Source: a virus. From it: a stretch of DNA of 42,028 bases. Under the pieces are notes generated by a model that saw only the letters and a list, made by a program, of their open reading frames with translations, was not told the origin of the DNA and did not search any database. Made by a program: the position numbers and the translations under genes. The DNA lies in IMG/VR virus record IMGVR_UViG_3300017956_003450, positions 1 to 42,028 of that record; one strand, 5' to 3'. Below, piece by piece: positions 1 through 7,460 of this stretch. Position 1 is the first letter of the stretch. Every line of letters begins with the position of its first letter.

Positions 1-2
1 AC

Positions 3-473
3 TTAACAACTAATTTAGAAAGACTCAAATTTTTAAGTAATCTAATTAACGAAGTCAGATCAGGAGGTAACACATTGATTTTAATTGATCGTATTAAGTC
101 AGGAGAACTATTGCAAGAACTTATTCCAGACTCGGTGTTTATACAAGGTAAAACAAAAACAGAAGATAGAGAAGAAGAATATGGTGAAATTGCTACAGAA
201 CAACACAAAGTTTTAATTGCAACGTATGGTATTGCGGCTGTGGGTATCAATATACCCAGAATATTTAATTTGGTGCTTGTAGAACCCGGAAAAAGCTTCG
301 TAAGGGTAATACAAAGCATTGGTAGAGGTATACGTAAAGCTCAAGATAAAGATCATGTACAAATTTGGGATATAACTTCGGCTTGTAAATTTTCAAAAAG
401 ACACTTAACGGCAAGAAAAAAGTTTTACAAAGAAGCAAATTATCCGTATACTATAAACAAGGTAAACATATGA
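3..473 (+). CDS. uvsW: UvsW-type superfamily 2 helicase, C-terminal part (cut by left edge)
   Basis: The frame is open from the window edge, so this is the 3' part of a longer gene (about 156 residues visible). It looks like the second RecA-like domain of a UvsW-type helicase. A stretch resembling motif V (ATYGIAAVGINIP) is followed by motif VI, QSIGRGIRK, whose arginines contact ATP in superfamily 2. The tail after motif VI (VQIWDI) also resembles UvsW. In T4, UvsW unwinds R-loops and branched DNA and drives the switch to recombination-dependent replication. The stop overlaps the next start as ATGA (470-473), which implies translational coupling. A TTG lies near 75, but the reading frame clearly continues upstream, so it is not the start. 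Confidence 0.85.
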   Translation, partial: LTTNLERLKFLSNLINEVRSGGNTLILIDRIKSGELLQELIPDSVFIQGKTKTEDREEEYGEIATEQHKVLIATYGIAAVGINIPRIFNLVLVEPGKSFVRVIQSIGRGIRKAQDKDHVQIWDITSACKFSKRHLTARKKFYKEANYPYTINKVNI

Positions 474-970
474 AAATTTTAACAACATATAATCAAAGTT
501 ATAATTTAAACAAAGTACCAGAACTTGTAGATGATTTACAATACTGTGTGCTTGATACTACAAATAAAAAGAATATGGATTTCTTTTTTATTCCTTTAAT
601 TTTTTTAGAGTCGTTTAATGCACCAAGCATGATTCTTGAAATTGGAGAACATTCAGTTCAAATGCCAATTGATTGGAGTATTATGATTATTGAAAAAGAG
701 TTAGGTATTTGCGAAATGGTTCCGTTAACAAGTTTAAATGATAGAGGTTTTGAAGTTTTTACGTCTAACCCATTGTCAGAATATATGATTAGATCAGCTG
801 AACCTAAAGTTGTAAATGTATTTCAAGATGTAAAATGGTATATGCCAAAATTAAAACATGGACATATTCTTGCAGTTCCTTTACATGATAAGCCAGAACC
901 ACCGTGTGTGTATTTTGCAAAAGATATAAATCAAATACCAGATGAACTTTTAGTTGGAGATTTCTTTTAA
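470..970 (+). CDS. Unknown protein downstream of uvsW
   Basis: This 166-residue protein has no family I recognise. It is mostly beta-rich and acidic, with hydrophobic strands near residues 37-47 and 65-75 and a short stretch rich in Pro, His and Lys near 125-145. It has no signal peptide or membrane segment. It starts inside the uvsW stop (ATGA overlap) and its stop overlaps the next ATG (TAATG), so it belongs to the same operon as the replication genes. A role in replication or late-transcription control can be guessed only from position. Confidence 0.75.
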   Translation: MKILTTYNQSYNLNKVPELVDDLQYCVLDTTNKKNMDFFFIPLIFLESFNAPSMILEIGEHSVQMPIDWSIMIIEKELGICEMVPLTSLNDRGFEVFTSNPLSEYMIRSAEPKVVNVFQDVKWYMPKLKHGHILAVPLHDKPEPPCVYFAKDINQIPDELLVGDFF

Positions 971-1437
971 TGTCAAAGTTAAATCTTAATACAATGTTAT
1001 ACAATATTGATATTGGAAACATGGAATGGTATGAAAGTTTGTCTGACGAGGAGAAAAAATCTTTTTCTCCTTATGTTTCTATGAGATTTGCATCAAGTGT
1101 AAAAGGAATAAAAAGTCTTCAATTAGAATATATTGAAAATGTTAATGAATTTTGCAATAAAGATTTTTCATTACTACAAAAACATGATGGTGATAGTAAA
1201 TTATTTTGGAAATTATTAGCACTATGCGGTGTTGGAAAAAAAATGTTTCATCCATGGATAAAAGCACCCAAAGGCAAAGGCAAAAAAACAAAATTAATGG
1301 AGTTTTTAGATGATATATACCCAACTCTTAAAAATGACGAAAAAGAATTATTAAAAAAATTATTAACAAAACAGGACATAAAACAGTTAGCCAAAGATGC
1401 TGGATTAAATGATAATGAAATTAAATCATTGGTGTAG
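970..1437 (+). CDS. Unknown protein; possible gp62-like clamp-loader small subunit
   Basis: A 155-residue, Lys-rich, mostly helical protein. A central basic patch (PKGKGKKTK, about residues 99-107) is followed by a helical tail. The general plan, a WYESL-type start, an aromatic-rich middle and a basic C-terminal half, resembles the small clamp-loader subunit gp62 of T4-like phages. The resemblance is faint, no diagnostic motif exists, and the large subunit gp44 is not in this window. It overlaps the preceding gene at TAATG and sits 3 bases before the next gene, so it is co-transcribed with uvsW. Confidence 0.7.
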   Translation: MSKLNLNTMLYNIDIGNMEWYESLSDEEKKSFSPYVSMRFASSVKGIKSLQLEYIENVNEFCNKDFSLLQKHDGDSKLFWKLLALCGVGKKMFHPWIKAPKGKGKKTKLMEFLDDIYPTLKNDEKELLKKLLTKQDIKQLAKDAGLNDNEIKSLV

Positions 1438-1440
1438 ATT

Positions 1441-2118
1441 ATGAGCTTTGAATGTAAATTTTGTAAAAAATCATTTGGTAGTGAAAAAACATTAATAACA
1501 CATCTATGTGAACCTAAAAGAAGATGGAATAATAGAAAAGATAAAAATGTACAACTTGCTTTTAGATGTTATCAGCATTTCTGGAGAATAACATCGTCAA
1601 CAATGAAAACTGAAAGAACATATGATGATTTTATGACTAGCAAATATTATACTGCATTTGTTAAATTTGCAAATTATATTATTGACGTATATGTAGCATC
1701 AATTGAAGATTATATTGAATGGTTATTAAGAAACAGAGTCAAGGTAGATCGTTGGTCAAGTGATACCATATATGAGGAGTATATTACAGAATTTGCAGTG
1801 AGAGAGTCGGTGGAAAGAGCAATTGAAAGAACTGTACTTTCTATGAAAAATTGGGGTGAACAAAATCATATGCCTTGGAATGCATTTTTTCAAAAAATTT
1901 CAAAGCCACGTGGAATACACATGATTCGTTCTGGAAAAATATCTCCATGGGTACTTTACAATAGTAAATCGGGATTAAAGTTTTTAGAATCTTTAACAGC
2001 ACAAGAAACAGTTATGATTGAAGATTATATATGTCCTACTAGTTGGACAAAAAGATTTAATCAAAGCCCAACAGATGTTGAGTTTGTTCATGATATAATG
2101 AAGAAAGCAAATATATGA
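1441..2118 (+). CDS. Zinc-finger protein of unknown role
   Basis: A 225-residue protein that opens with a classical-looking finger: Cys5-x2-Cys8, then a Phe/Leu core, His20 and Cys22 as candidate third and fourth ligands. The remaining 200 residues are helical and rich in Trp and Tyr, with no domain I can name. The finger suggests nucleic-acid binding in the replication/transcription cluster. It begins 3 bases after the previous stop and its stop overlaps the next gene as ATGA. No Shine-Dalgarno stands out, as expected for a coupled internal gene. The function is unassigned. Confidence 0.75.
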   Translation: MSFECKFCKKSFGSEKTLITHLCEPKRRWNNRKDKNVQLAFRCYQHFWRITSSTMKTERTYDDFMTSKYYTAFVKFANYIIDVYVASIEDYIEWLLRNRVKVDRWSSDTIYEEYITEFAVRESVERAIERTVLSMKNWGEQNHMPWNAFFQKISKPRGIHMIRSGKISPWVLYNSKSGLKFLESLTAQETVMIEDYICPTSWTKRFNQSPTDVEFVHDIMKKANI

Positions 2119-2387
2119 AAACTGATGATTTTTTAGAAGATGTAATTATGGGTTTGACTTTATCTGAAACCAAAAATAAGTCTTTGAAAAAACAATGGTT
2201 ACAATTAAAAGTGTTAGCACAACTAACTGAGCGAGAATTATTTACAAAGAATTTAGAAAATATACAAAGTGTAATAGACAGTTATAGTAACCTAGACTCT
2301 AGAGTTAAACAACTTGAAATATATTTAGGCGCATTAAAAAATCAATTTGAAGAATATAAAAGAAAAAATGATAAAAGCAAAGACTGA
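2115..2387 (+). CDS. Small coiled-coil protein
   Basis: A 90-residue, charged helical protein. Residues 45-85 carry heptad-like Leu, Ile and Val spacing (LENIQSVIDSYSNLDSRVKQ and following), typical of a coiled coil. It overlaps its upstream neighbour (ATGA) and runs into the start of the DnaE-like gene downstream. Its size and acidic N-terminus would fit a late-transcription co-activator of gp33 type, but I see no motif that settles this. Function unknown. Confidence 0.65.
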   Translation: MKTDDFLEDVIMGLTLSETKNKSLKKQWLQLKVLAQLTERELFTKNLENIQSVIDSYSNLDSRVKQLEIYLGALKNQFEEYKRKNDKSKD

Positions 2388-2964
2388 TATTGATATTGAT
2401 ACTGGTGATAGAGATAAATTACTAAATTTATTTAAACATAATAAAGCCAGTATAAAAGATAATGCTGTATTTAAAAAGCACAACACTGGAGTATATTTTA
2501 CTGATATTCCAATTAATCCAATTGAAGATTTTTCGTCTATTGATTATGAAGAAGCAGAAAATAGAGGATACATTAAAGTAGATGTTTTAAATGTATCTTT
2601 GTACAAAGATATTAAAAATGAAGATCATTTAGATCGATTGTTGGGACAAGAGCCGTTGTGGGAATTACTTGGTCATGCAGAGTTTGTTAAAGACTTGTTT
2701 CACGTAGGGGAATACAGTCAAATTTTAAAACAATTACAACCACAAAACATAGAACAACTAGCGGCAGTGCTGGCAATAATACGTCCATCAAAAAGACATT
2801 TGATAGGAAAATCGTGGCAAGATATTATGAAAGAAATATGGATAAAACCAAATGATGGTGCATACTATTTTAAGAAAGCTCATGCTGTTGCGTATGCTCA
2901 TGCAATCGTAGTGCAGATGAATTTAATATGTGAAAAACTTGGAGCTCAAAAAGTAGGTAGTTAG
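2368..2964 (+). CDS. Miniature DnaE-like (C-family polymerase-like) protein
   Basis: A 198-residue protein that reads like short pieces of a bacterial DNA polymerase III alpha subunit joined together. An aspartate cluster (DIDID, residues 7-11) followed by an Arg matches the DnaE palm motif holding the first catalytic Asp pair. IKVDVLN (Asp72) matches the third palm Asp motif. LQPQNIEQLAAVLAIIRPS resembles the DnaE fingers segment before its RPGP, and YYFKKAHAVAYAH resembles the GFNKSH-AAYA motif. DnaE is normally over 1,100 residues, so PHP, exonuclease and beta-binding parts are absent. It may be a polymerase relic, a binding protein or a mini-enzyme. An in-frame TTG at 2347 could extend it; the ATG at 2368 is preferred. 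It overlaps the upstream gene by 20 bases. Confidence 0.65.
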   Translation: MIKAKTDIDIDTGDRDKLLNLFKHNKASIKDNAVFKKHNTGVYFTDIPINPIEDFSSIDYEEAENRGYIKVDVLNVSLYKDIKNEDHLDRLLGQEPLWELLGHAEFVKDLFHVGEYSQILKQLQPQNIEQLAAVLAIIRPSKRHLIGKSWQDIMKEIWIKPNDGAYYFKKAHAVAYAHAIVVQMNLICEKLGAQKVGS

Positions 2965-3326
2965 CCTTTTTTTACTAAAGATATATTTCTTCTTATAATT
3001 CGCTTTTTTTGTACGTTATTAAGGCTTGTAGCAGGCCCAAAAACAATTTCAGTATCTTTTGTATTAAAACTTTTAATATATTTTTTAAAAATATCAAATT
3101 CACGGTTAAAGAATATGTTAATTGGAATTGTTCTGTTTGATTCCCACCACCATTCGTCACCTAGATTTAAAAATCTTTGCTTTAATGACATATTATCTAT
3201 GGAATCATAGACATAGATAGAGGTAACATACTGATCTTGATTCAGTAATATACCAACAAATTCTTCGTTTGCGTGTCTAACACACGTCAAAAAAGGAAAC
3301 TTTTCTTTTAGTTCTATATAATCCAT
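2961..3326 (-). CDS. Unknown protein, lone minus-strand gene
   Basis: A 121-residue protein on the minus strand, convergent with the DnaE-like gene (the stop codons overlap) and divergent from the structural gene at 3346. It contains a striking WWW (residues 58-60) and an alternating hydrophobic pattern that suggests a small alpha/beta fold. There is no signal peptide or membrane segment. I accept it as real because neither strand carries another long frame here and its composition is protein-like. On the minus strand TATAAGTA (3346 down to 3339) is one base off the T4 late box and could drive it. I do not recognise the family. Confidence 0.65.
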   Translation of the reverse strand: MDYIELKEKFPFLTCVRHANEEFVGILLNQDQYVTSIYVYDSIDNMSLKQRFLNLGDEWWWESNRTIPINIFFNREFDIFKKYIKSFNTKDTEIVFGPATSLNNVQKKRIIRRNISLVKKG

Positions 3327-3332
3327 GTTTAC

Positions 3333-3340
3333 AATAAATA
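3333..3340 (+). promoter_or_regulatory. Late-type promoter box, AATAAATA, 5 bases before the ATG
   Basis: AATAAATA matches the T4/cyanophage late consensus (T or N)ATAAATA, read by the phage sigma factor gp55. In T4 late promoters the box spans about -13 to -6, so +1 would be the A of the ATG at 3346. No Shine-Dalgarno precedes this ATG. The same 8-5-ATG spacing occurs at 8902 and 30534. Confidence 0.5.
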
Positions 3341-3345
3341 CTTAT

Positions 3346-4128
3346 ATGAGTACTTATGACCTTTATATTTACAACCAAACGCACACACTAACTCTTAATT
3401 CAGGAGTAAATAGTAATATGCCAATGTACGATAAAAATATTATACTATATAACGGAGTAGATAACAATATCAAATTTGTCTTTAAGGATAAAGACAGAGC
3501 ACCGTATGACATTACAAATAATAATGTTTATTTCAATATGATTGAAGCCAATACTAATGAAACTGTTGTTAACAAACTTATGACAGTTACAAGTGCAATT
3601 GAAGGAAAAGCAGACTTAGATTTAACTGCACAGGACGTTTATAATATATCAGAAGGATTTTATAACTATTCTGTGTATATAGAATCAACTGATACCCAGG
3701 TACAAAAAATTGCTTTTACAGACAGAGCTGGTGATTTTATTGGAACAGCAGAAGTTCGTTCTGGAGGATTACCTTCGCCAAGGCCTACACAAACAGTAGA
3801 TAGTTTTACTCAAGCAGGTAGTTATTATTATAGCAATTCTATGAGAGGAAGCAGTGAAAGAAATTTAACAGCTAGAAATCATACGATTGCAATTTATACA
3901 ACTGGATTTACTGGTAATGTTTGGGTAGAAGGAAATTTAGATGATCAAGCTAGTACAAATAACAATCATTGGTTTCCATTAGATGTTAAAGGACAAGGTA
4001 CTAGTGCAATACAATTTACAAGTCATACGGATGTTGATCCTTTCTTTTTTGAAACTTCAGTAAAATGGATAAGAATCAAATACGAAGTTACAGCAGGATC
4101 ACTTGATAAAGTTTTACTAAGGAATTAA
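3346..4128 (+). CDS. Probable virion structural protein (baseplate or fibre type)
   Basis: About 260 residues, rich in Asn, Thr, Ser, Gly and Tyr with long beta-strand patterns. The first 130 residues (FVFKDKDRAPYDI, then ...GKADLDLTAQDV and a GFYNYSVYIE strand) resemble the N-terminal beta-sandwich of phage baseplate upper proteins of BppU type. The C-terminal half (GNVWVEGNLDDQ ... WIRIKYEV) looks like a second beta-sandwich. I choose the ATG at 3346 over 3325 because a late-promoter box occupies 3333-3340 and because this avoids overlap with the divergent gene. It probably decorates the particle and is made late. Confidence 0.6.
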   Translation: MSTYDLYIYNQTHTLTLNSGVNSNMPMYDKNIILYNGVDNNIKFVFKDKDRAPYDITNNNVYFNMIEANTNETVVNKLMTVTSAIEGKADLDLTAQDVYNISEGFYNYSVYIESTDTQVQKIAFTDRAGDFIGTAEVRSGGLPSPRPTQTVDSFTQAGSYYYSNSMRGSSERNLTARNHTIAIYTTGFTGNVWVEGNLDDQASTNNNHWFPLDVKGQGTSAIQFTSHTDVDPFFFETSVKWIRIKYEVTAGSLDKVLLRN

Positions 4129-4131
4129 ACC

Positions 4132-5106
4132 TTGGAGTACAACATTGTTTTTAGTGATATTAGAGAATCTGACAAAGTAGCTATTGTGCTATCTGAGTTC
4201 GAGCATGATGATAATTTGACTAATTTAGTTAGATATTCGTTTACTAAATTTACCAACAAAGATTCTTTTATACAAAATTGTAAAGATATTTGTTATAATG
4301 AACAAGCAAAAAAAATATTATATGGTCTACAAGAAAATTTTAAAACATTTACTGTAGCAGATGACTTTGATCAAAAAGGTAAAGTTATACAAAAACATAT
4401 TAATCAAGTAGTTGCGGCCACTTTGAAAAATCAAAATATAACAGTTTATCCAGATGGGTCTGTAACCAACAAAGATTTTTATAGAGTAACACAGGACAAA
4501 AATTACTGGTCTGATGCTGAAGCAATTGAAGGAGATTTTAATTCAATTACACGAGTTTTAGTAGCAACAAGACGTATAAAGAATTGTTATAAAGTTAAAT
4601 TTGATTTCCAATATTGGCAACAAGAATACATTGATCATTTTAAAAAAGTTTTAAAGTATTGGTCAATTGAGTTAGTTGATAAAATTGACAAACATACAAT
4701 AGTACTTACTGATAGAGTTATTGATAGAGAATTTATTAGTGAGTTTCCTTATATGGAAAAACCCATAATAATATCTTTAGCTGATTATTCTACAAATTAC
4801 ACAGACAAAGATTATATTTTAGAGTTATGTAAAAGAAAAGTGCATGTAATTCCATCATATTTTGTAAACATTGGATCAACAATTATAGCTGAAGGGTTAG
4901 CAATGGGTACTAGAAATATAAAAGACAGTTTCCAGTTGATGCAATTAATTGATGATAAGATAGAAAAATTCTGGAATTTTGCTGATAATAAGCATATGAA
5001 TTTTTATGAAGTTTGTAAAGAAGTTATAGATAATTATTTTTTTGATAAGCCCAATAAATTTAGAAATACACCAGTTGGCGTTGGTGTAATGACCTTAAAA
5101 GTTTAA
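4132..5106 (+). CDS. Unknown 324-residue protein, TTG start
   Basis: A long, well-formed frame with no ATG near its 5' end. It most likely begins at TTG 4132, eight bases after AAGGA (the end of the preceding gene supplies the Shine-Dalgarno). It is mixed alpha/beta, rich in Asp, Lys and Tyr, with a hydrophobic segment near residues 215-225 that is too polar around it to be membrane-spanning. No nucleotide-binding or catalytic motif is apparent. Its place between a structural gene and the primase gives no clear hint. Family not recognised. Confidence 0.7.
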   Translation: MEYNIVFSDIRESDKVAIVLSEFEHDDNLTNLVRYSFTKFTNKDSFIQNCKDICYNEQAKKILYGLQENFKTFTVADDFDQKGKVIQKHINQVVAATLKNQNITVYPDGSVTNKDFYRVTQDKNYWSDAEAIEGDFNSITRVLVATRRIKNCYKVKFDFQYWQQEYIDHFKKVLKYWSIELVDKIDKHTIVLTDRVIDREFISEFPYMEKPIIISLADYSTNYTDKDYILELCKRKVHVIPSYFVNIGSTIIAEGLAMGTRNIKDSFQLMQLIDDKIEKFWNFADNKHMNFYEVCKEVIDNYFFDKPNKFRNTPVGVGVMTLKV

Positions 5107-5135
5107 TTGACTTTTTGAAAAAAGTATAGTACTAT
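5107..5135 (+). promoter_or_regulatory. Host-type promoter before the primase gene
   Basis: TTGACT (5107-5112), a 17-base spacer and TACTAT (5130-5135) form a good sigma-70-type promoter. Transcription would begin around 5142, only about 3 bases before the primase ATG. No Shine-Dalgarno is present, so the mRNA may be essentially leaderless. The nearby TATAGT at 5125 is too close to the -35 to be the -10. Confidence 0.5.
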
Positions 5136-5144
5136 ATAAGAACA

Positions 5145-6143
5145 ATGGACATACAAACAACAATTCTTTCGCATATCAGTGTTAAATCAAAGAAAACACC
5201 TTCTGGCTGGATAGCAATTAATTGTCCAATGTGTACGTCTCAAGGTCAAACTAGACCAGATACACGTCAACGAGGGGGTTTTAAAATAGGTGAAGTAATT
5301 AGTTATCATTGTTTTAACTGTAATTACAAAGCATCATTTACACATGGCAGGTTGTTAAACAAAAGAATGCGTGAACTTTTATTAGCAGTAGGGGTTCCGG
5401 ACCAAACAGTCAAAGAACTACAATTTCAGGCCATTAAAGAACAAGACAATCAAAAGCAAACGCCAGGTTTAAGTAAATGGACTTTAGATTTTAAAGAAAT
5501 TGCATTGCCAAAAGATGCAAAGCCAATTGAAGAAGTTATTAATCATTCTAATCCACCTGATGATGCAGTTTTTGTTTACAAATATATGATTGATAGAGGT
5601 TTAGATTTTTATAAAAGTTTTTTCTGGTCCCCGGATCCTTATATGAAAATTAACCAACGTTTGCTATTACCTTTTTATTATAACAATAAAATTGTAGGAT
5701 ATACTGGAAGACTAATTAAAGAAATTAACAATGTACCAAAATACTATTCTTCGGTACAACCAAACTACTTGTTTAATATTGATAAGTTATTTGAAGATAG
5801 AGTATATACTGTAATTGTTGAAGGTGTTTTTGATGCAATAGCAATAAATGGTATTTCTTCTTTAGGAAATAAACTAACTCAAGCACAAATAGATTTATTG
5901 AATAATTTGCAATCAAAGATTATTGTTTGTCCAGATAAAGATAAGTCTGGAGGACATTTAGTTGATATTGCAACAGATAATAATTGGGCAGTTAGCTACC
6001 CAAATTGGGAAGATAATAATATTAAAGACACAGCCGAAGCAGTACAAAAATATGGAAGATTATATACATTACAATCTATAATAAAATCTGCTACAACAAA
6101 TAATGCAAAAATACAAGTTATGAAAAAGATAGGAATCAATTAA
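5145..6143 (+). CDS. DNA primase, T4 gp61 type
   Basis: A 332-residue protein with the two expected primase parts. The N-terminus holds a zinc ribbon: Cys-x2-Cys in NCPMC (about residues 26-29) and CFNC (about 56-59). The C-terminal half carries a TOPRIM fold: VIVEGVFDA with the conserved Glu and IIVCPDKDKSG with the metal-binding Asp-x-Asp. Length and arrangement fit gp61 of T4-like phages, which lays RNA primers for lagging-strand synthesis with the gp41 helicase, encoded at 7461. It has its own promoter ending near the ATG. ClpP follows 4 bases later. Confidence 0.9.
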   Translation: MDIQTTILSHISVKSKKTPSGWIAINCPMCTSQGQTRPDTRQRGGFKIGEVISYHCFNCNYKASFTHGRLLNKRMRELLLAVGVPDQTVKELQFQAIKEQDNQKQTPGLSKWTLDFKEIALPKDAKPIEEVINHSNPPDDAVFVYKYMIDRGLDFYKSFFWSPDPYMKINQRLLLPFYYNNKIVGYTGRLIKEINNVPKYYSSVQPNYLFNIDKLFEDRVYTVIVEGVFDAIAINGISSLGNKLTQAQIDLLNNLQSKIIVCPDKDKSGGHLVDIATDNNWAVSYPNWEDNNIKDTAEAVQKYGRLYTLQSIIKSATTNNAKIQVMKKIGIN

Positions 6144-6147
6144 CAAA

Positions 6148-6750
6148 ATGACAGAAGAAAATAACAAAAGAAAAAACACAGATAAACCTATGCAACAACA
6201 ACCATTACAACCAGGTATGTTAATGTATGAAGCTGGAATTATTTATTTTAGTGATGGTTTTGATAGTTCAACAACCAAACCAGTTATTAACACAATAATT
6301 GAAAAAAACCTTTTACCAAATTCACAAAGACCAAATGAAATTACATTAGTAATTAATTCCCCGGGTGGTCAAGTTCATTCAGCATTTGCACTTATTGATA
6401 CAATGAAAGGTAGTGCTATACCTGTAAAAACAGTAGGATTAGGAATGATTGCAAGTTGTGGGCTATTGACTTTTATGAGTGGTACAAAAGGCCGTAGAGT
6501 TATTACACCAAACACATCAATATTATCACATCAATATAGTTGGGGTTCCGGCGGTAAAGAACATGAGCTATTTGCTAGAGTAAGAGAATTTGAATTAAGT
6601 ACTGAAAGAATGATTAATCATTATAAAAAATGTACTGGATTAACTGAAAAGCAAGTAAGAGATATTTTGTTACCACCAGAGGATAGATGGCTATCAGCCA
6701 AAGAAGCAGTTAAGTATGGTATTGCAGACAAAATTGTATCTACATATTAG
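6148..6750 (+). CDS. clpP: ATP-dependent Clp protease proteolytic subunit
   Basis: A 200-residue ClpP with a complete catalytic triad visible: Ser103 in GMIASCG, His128 in ILSHQ and Asp179 in EDRWLSA. The oxyanion-forming NSPGG is at 70-74. ClpP forms a 14-subunit chamber that degrades substrates unfolded by ClpX or ClpA; a phage-borne clpX lies at 32383 and a clpS at 41567. The first 20 residues are Asn/Lys/Gln-rich and lack the usual pro-peptide look. It follows the primase by 4 bases and precedes thyX by 9, so it is expressed with replication and nucleotide genes. The phage enzyme could replace or mix with host ClpP; that is inference. Confidence 0.93.
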   Translation: MTEENNKRKNTDKPMQQQPLQPGMLMYEAGIIYFSDGFDSSTTKPVINTIIEKNLLPNSQRPNEITLVINSPGGQVHSAFALIDTMKGSAIPVKTVGLGMIASCGLLTFMSGTKGRRVITPNTSILSHQYSWGSGGKEHELFARVREFELSTERMINHYKKCTGLTEKQVRDILLPPEDRWLSAKEAVKYGIADKIVSTY

Positions 6751-6759
6751 GAGAAAAAA

Positions 6760-7443
6760 TTGAAAGTAACATTAATTGATAAAATGGGTTCAGATCTTAC
6801 TGTGGTAAATGCCGCAAGAGTATCTTTTGCAAAAGAATCTGACTGGGAAACAATTACTCCGGCTGGAAAAATGCCAGGTATTTTAAAAGACAGTGATGAG
6901 AAATTAATTAGGTTTTTAGCAAAGCATAATCACTGGTCACCATTTGCTCATTGTAGTTTGCAGTTTAGAATTAAAGCACCTATTTTTGTTGCTAGGCAAT
7001 TAGTTAAACACCAAGTAGGATTAAGTTGGAATGAAATATCAAGACGTTATGTTGATTATGAACCTGATTTTTATGATCCAGATATCTGGCGAGCTCGAGC
7101 TGAAGATAAAAAACAAGGTTCTGATGAAGATTCAAATGTAGAATGGATTGACAGAGATACTAGAACCGGTAGATTACATGTTGAAGTTTATGAGTTGGCA
7201 AAACAAAATTATAAAAAAATGCTTGATGCAGGAGTGGCACCTGAACAAGCGAGAATGATTTTACCACAGTCAATGAATACAGAATGGTATTGGAGTGGTA
7301 CTCTTTATGCATTTGCTAGAGTCTGCAACTTAAGGTGTAAAAAAGATACCCAATTGGAATCAAGAATAATTGCAGATATGATTGACGAATTGGCAGAAGA
7401 AAGTTTTCCAATTAGCTGGAAATACTTGCAAAATAGGGATTAA
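6760..7443 (+). CDS. thyX: Flavin-dependent thymidylate synthase
   Basis: A 227-residue ThyX, which makes dTMP from dUMP using methylene-tetrahydrofolate, FAD and NADPH. Recognisable parts are the FLAKHNHWSPFAHCSLQFRI segment, the ARQLVKHQ...NEISRRY signature region and PEQARMILPQSMNTEWYWSG, which carries the substrate-contacting residues. The RHR of the classical signature is replaced by KHQ, a variation worth noting. The start is TTG at 6760, preceded by GGAG at a normal distance; no ATG fits the conserved N-terminus. It is made with ClpP and the primase and supplies dTMP for an AT-rich genome. Confidence 0.9.
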   Translation: MKVTLIDKMGSDLTVVNAARVSFAKESDWETITPAGKMPGILKDSDEKLIRFLAKHNHWSPFAHCSLQFRIKAPIFVARQLVKHQVGLSWNEISRRYVDYEPDFYDPDIWRARAEDKKQGSDEDSNVEWIDRDTRTGRLHVEVYELAKQNYKKMLDAGVAPEQARMILPQSMNTEWYWSGTLYAFARVCNLRCKKDTQLESRIIADMIDELAEESFPISWKYLQNRD

Positions 7444-7454
7444 TATAGTATAGT
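7426..7454 (+). promoter_or_regulatory. Host-type promoter whose +1 falls on the helicase ATG
   Basis: TTGCAA (7426-7431), a 17-base spacer and TATAGT (7449-7454). Seven bases beyond the -10 lies the A of the helicase ATG at 7461. The only purine-rich run (GGGA, 7436) is too far away to act as a Shine-Dalgarno. The promoter sits across the end of thyX. Confidence 0.45.
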
Positions 7455-7460
7455 AAAAAT

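Noticed and set aside
5125-5130. TATAGT as the primase -10 box
   Set aside because: Only 12 bases from the -35; TACTAT at 5130 gives 17.
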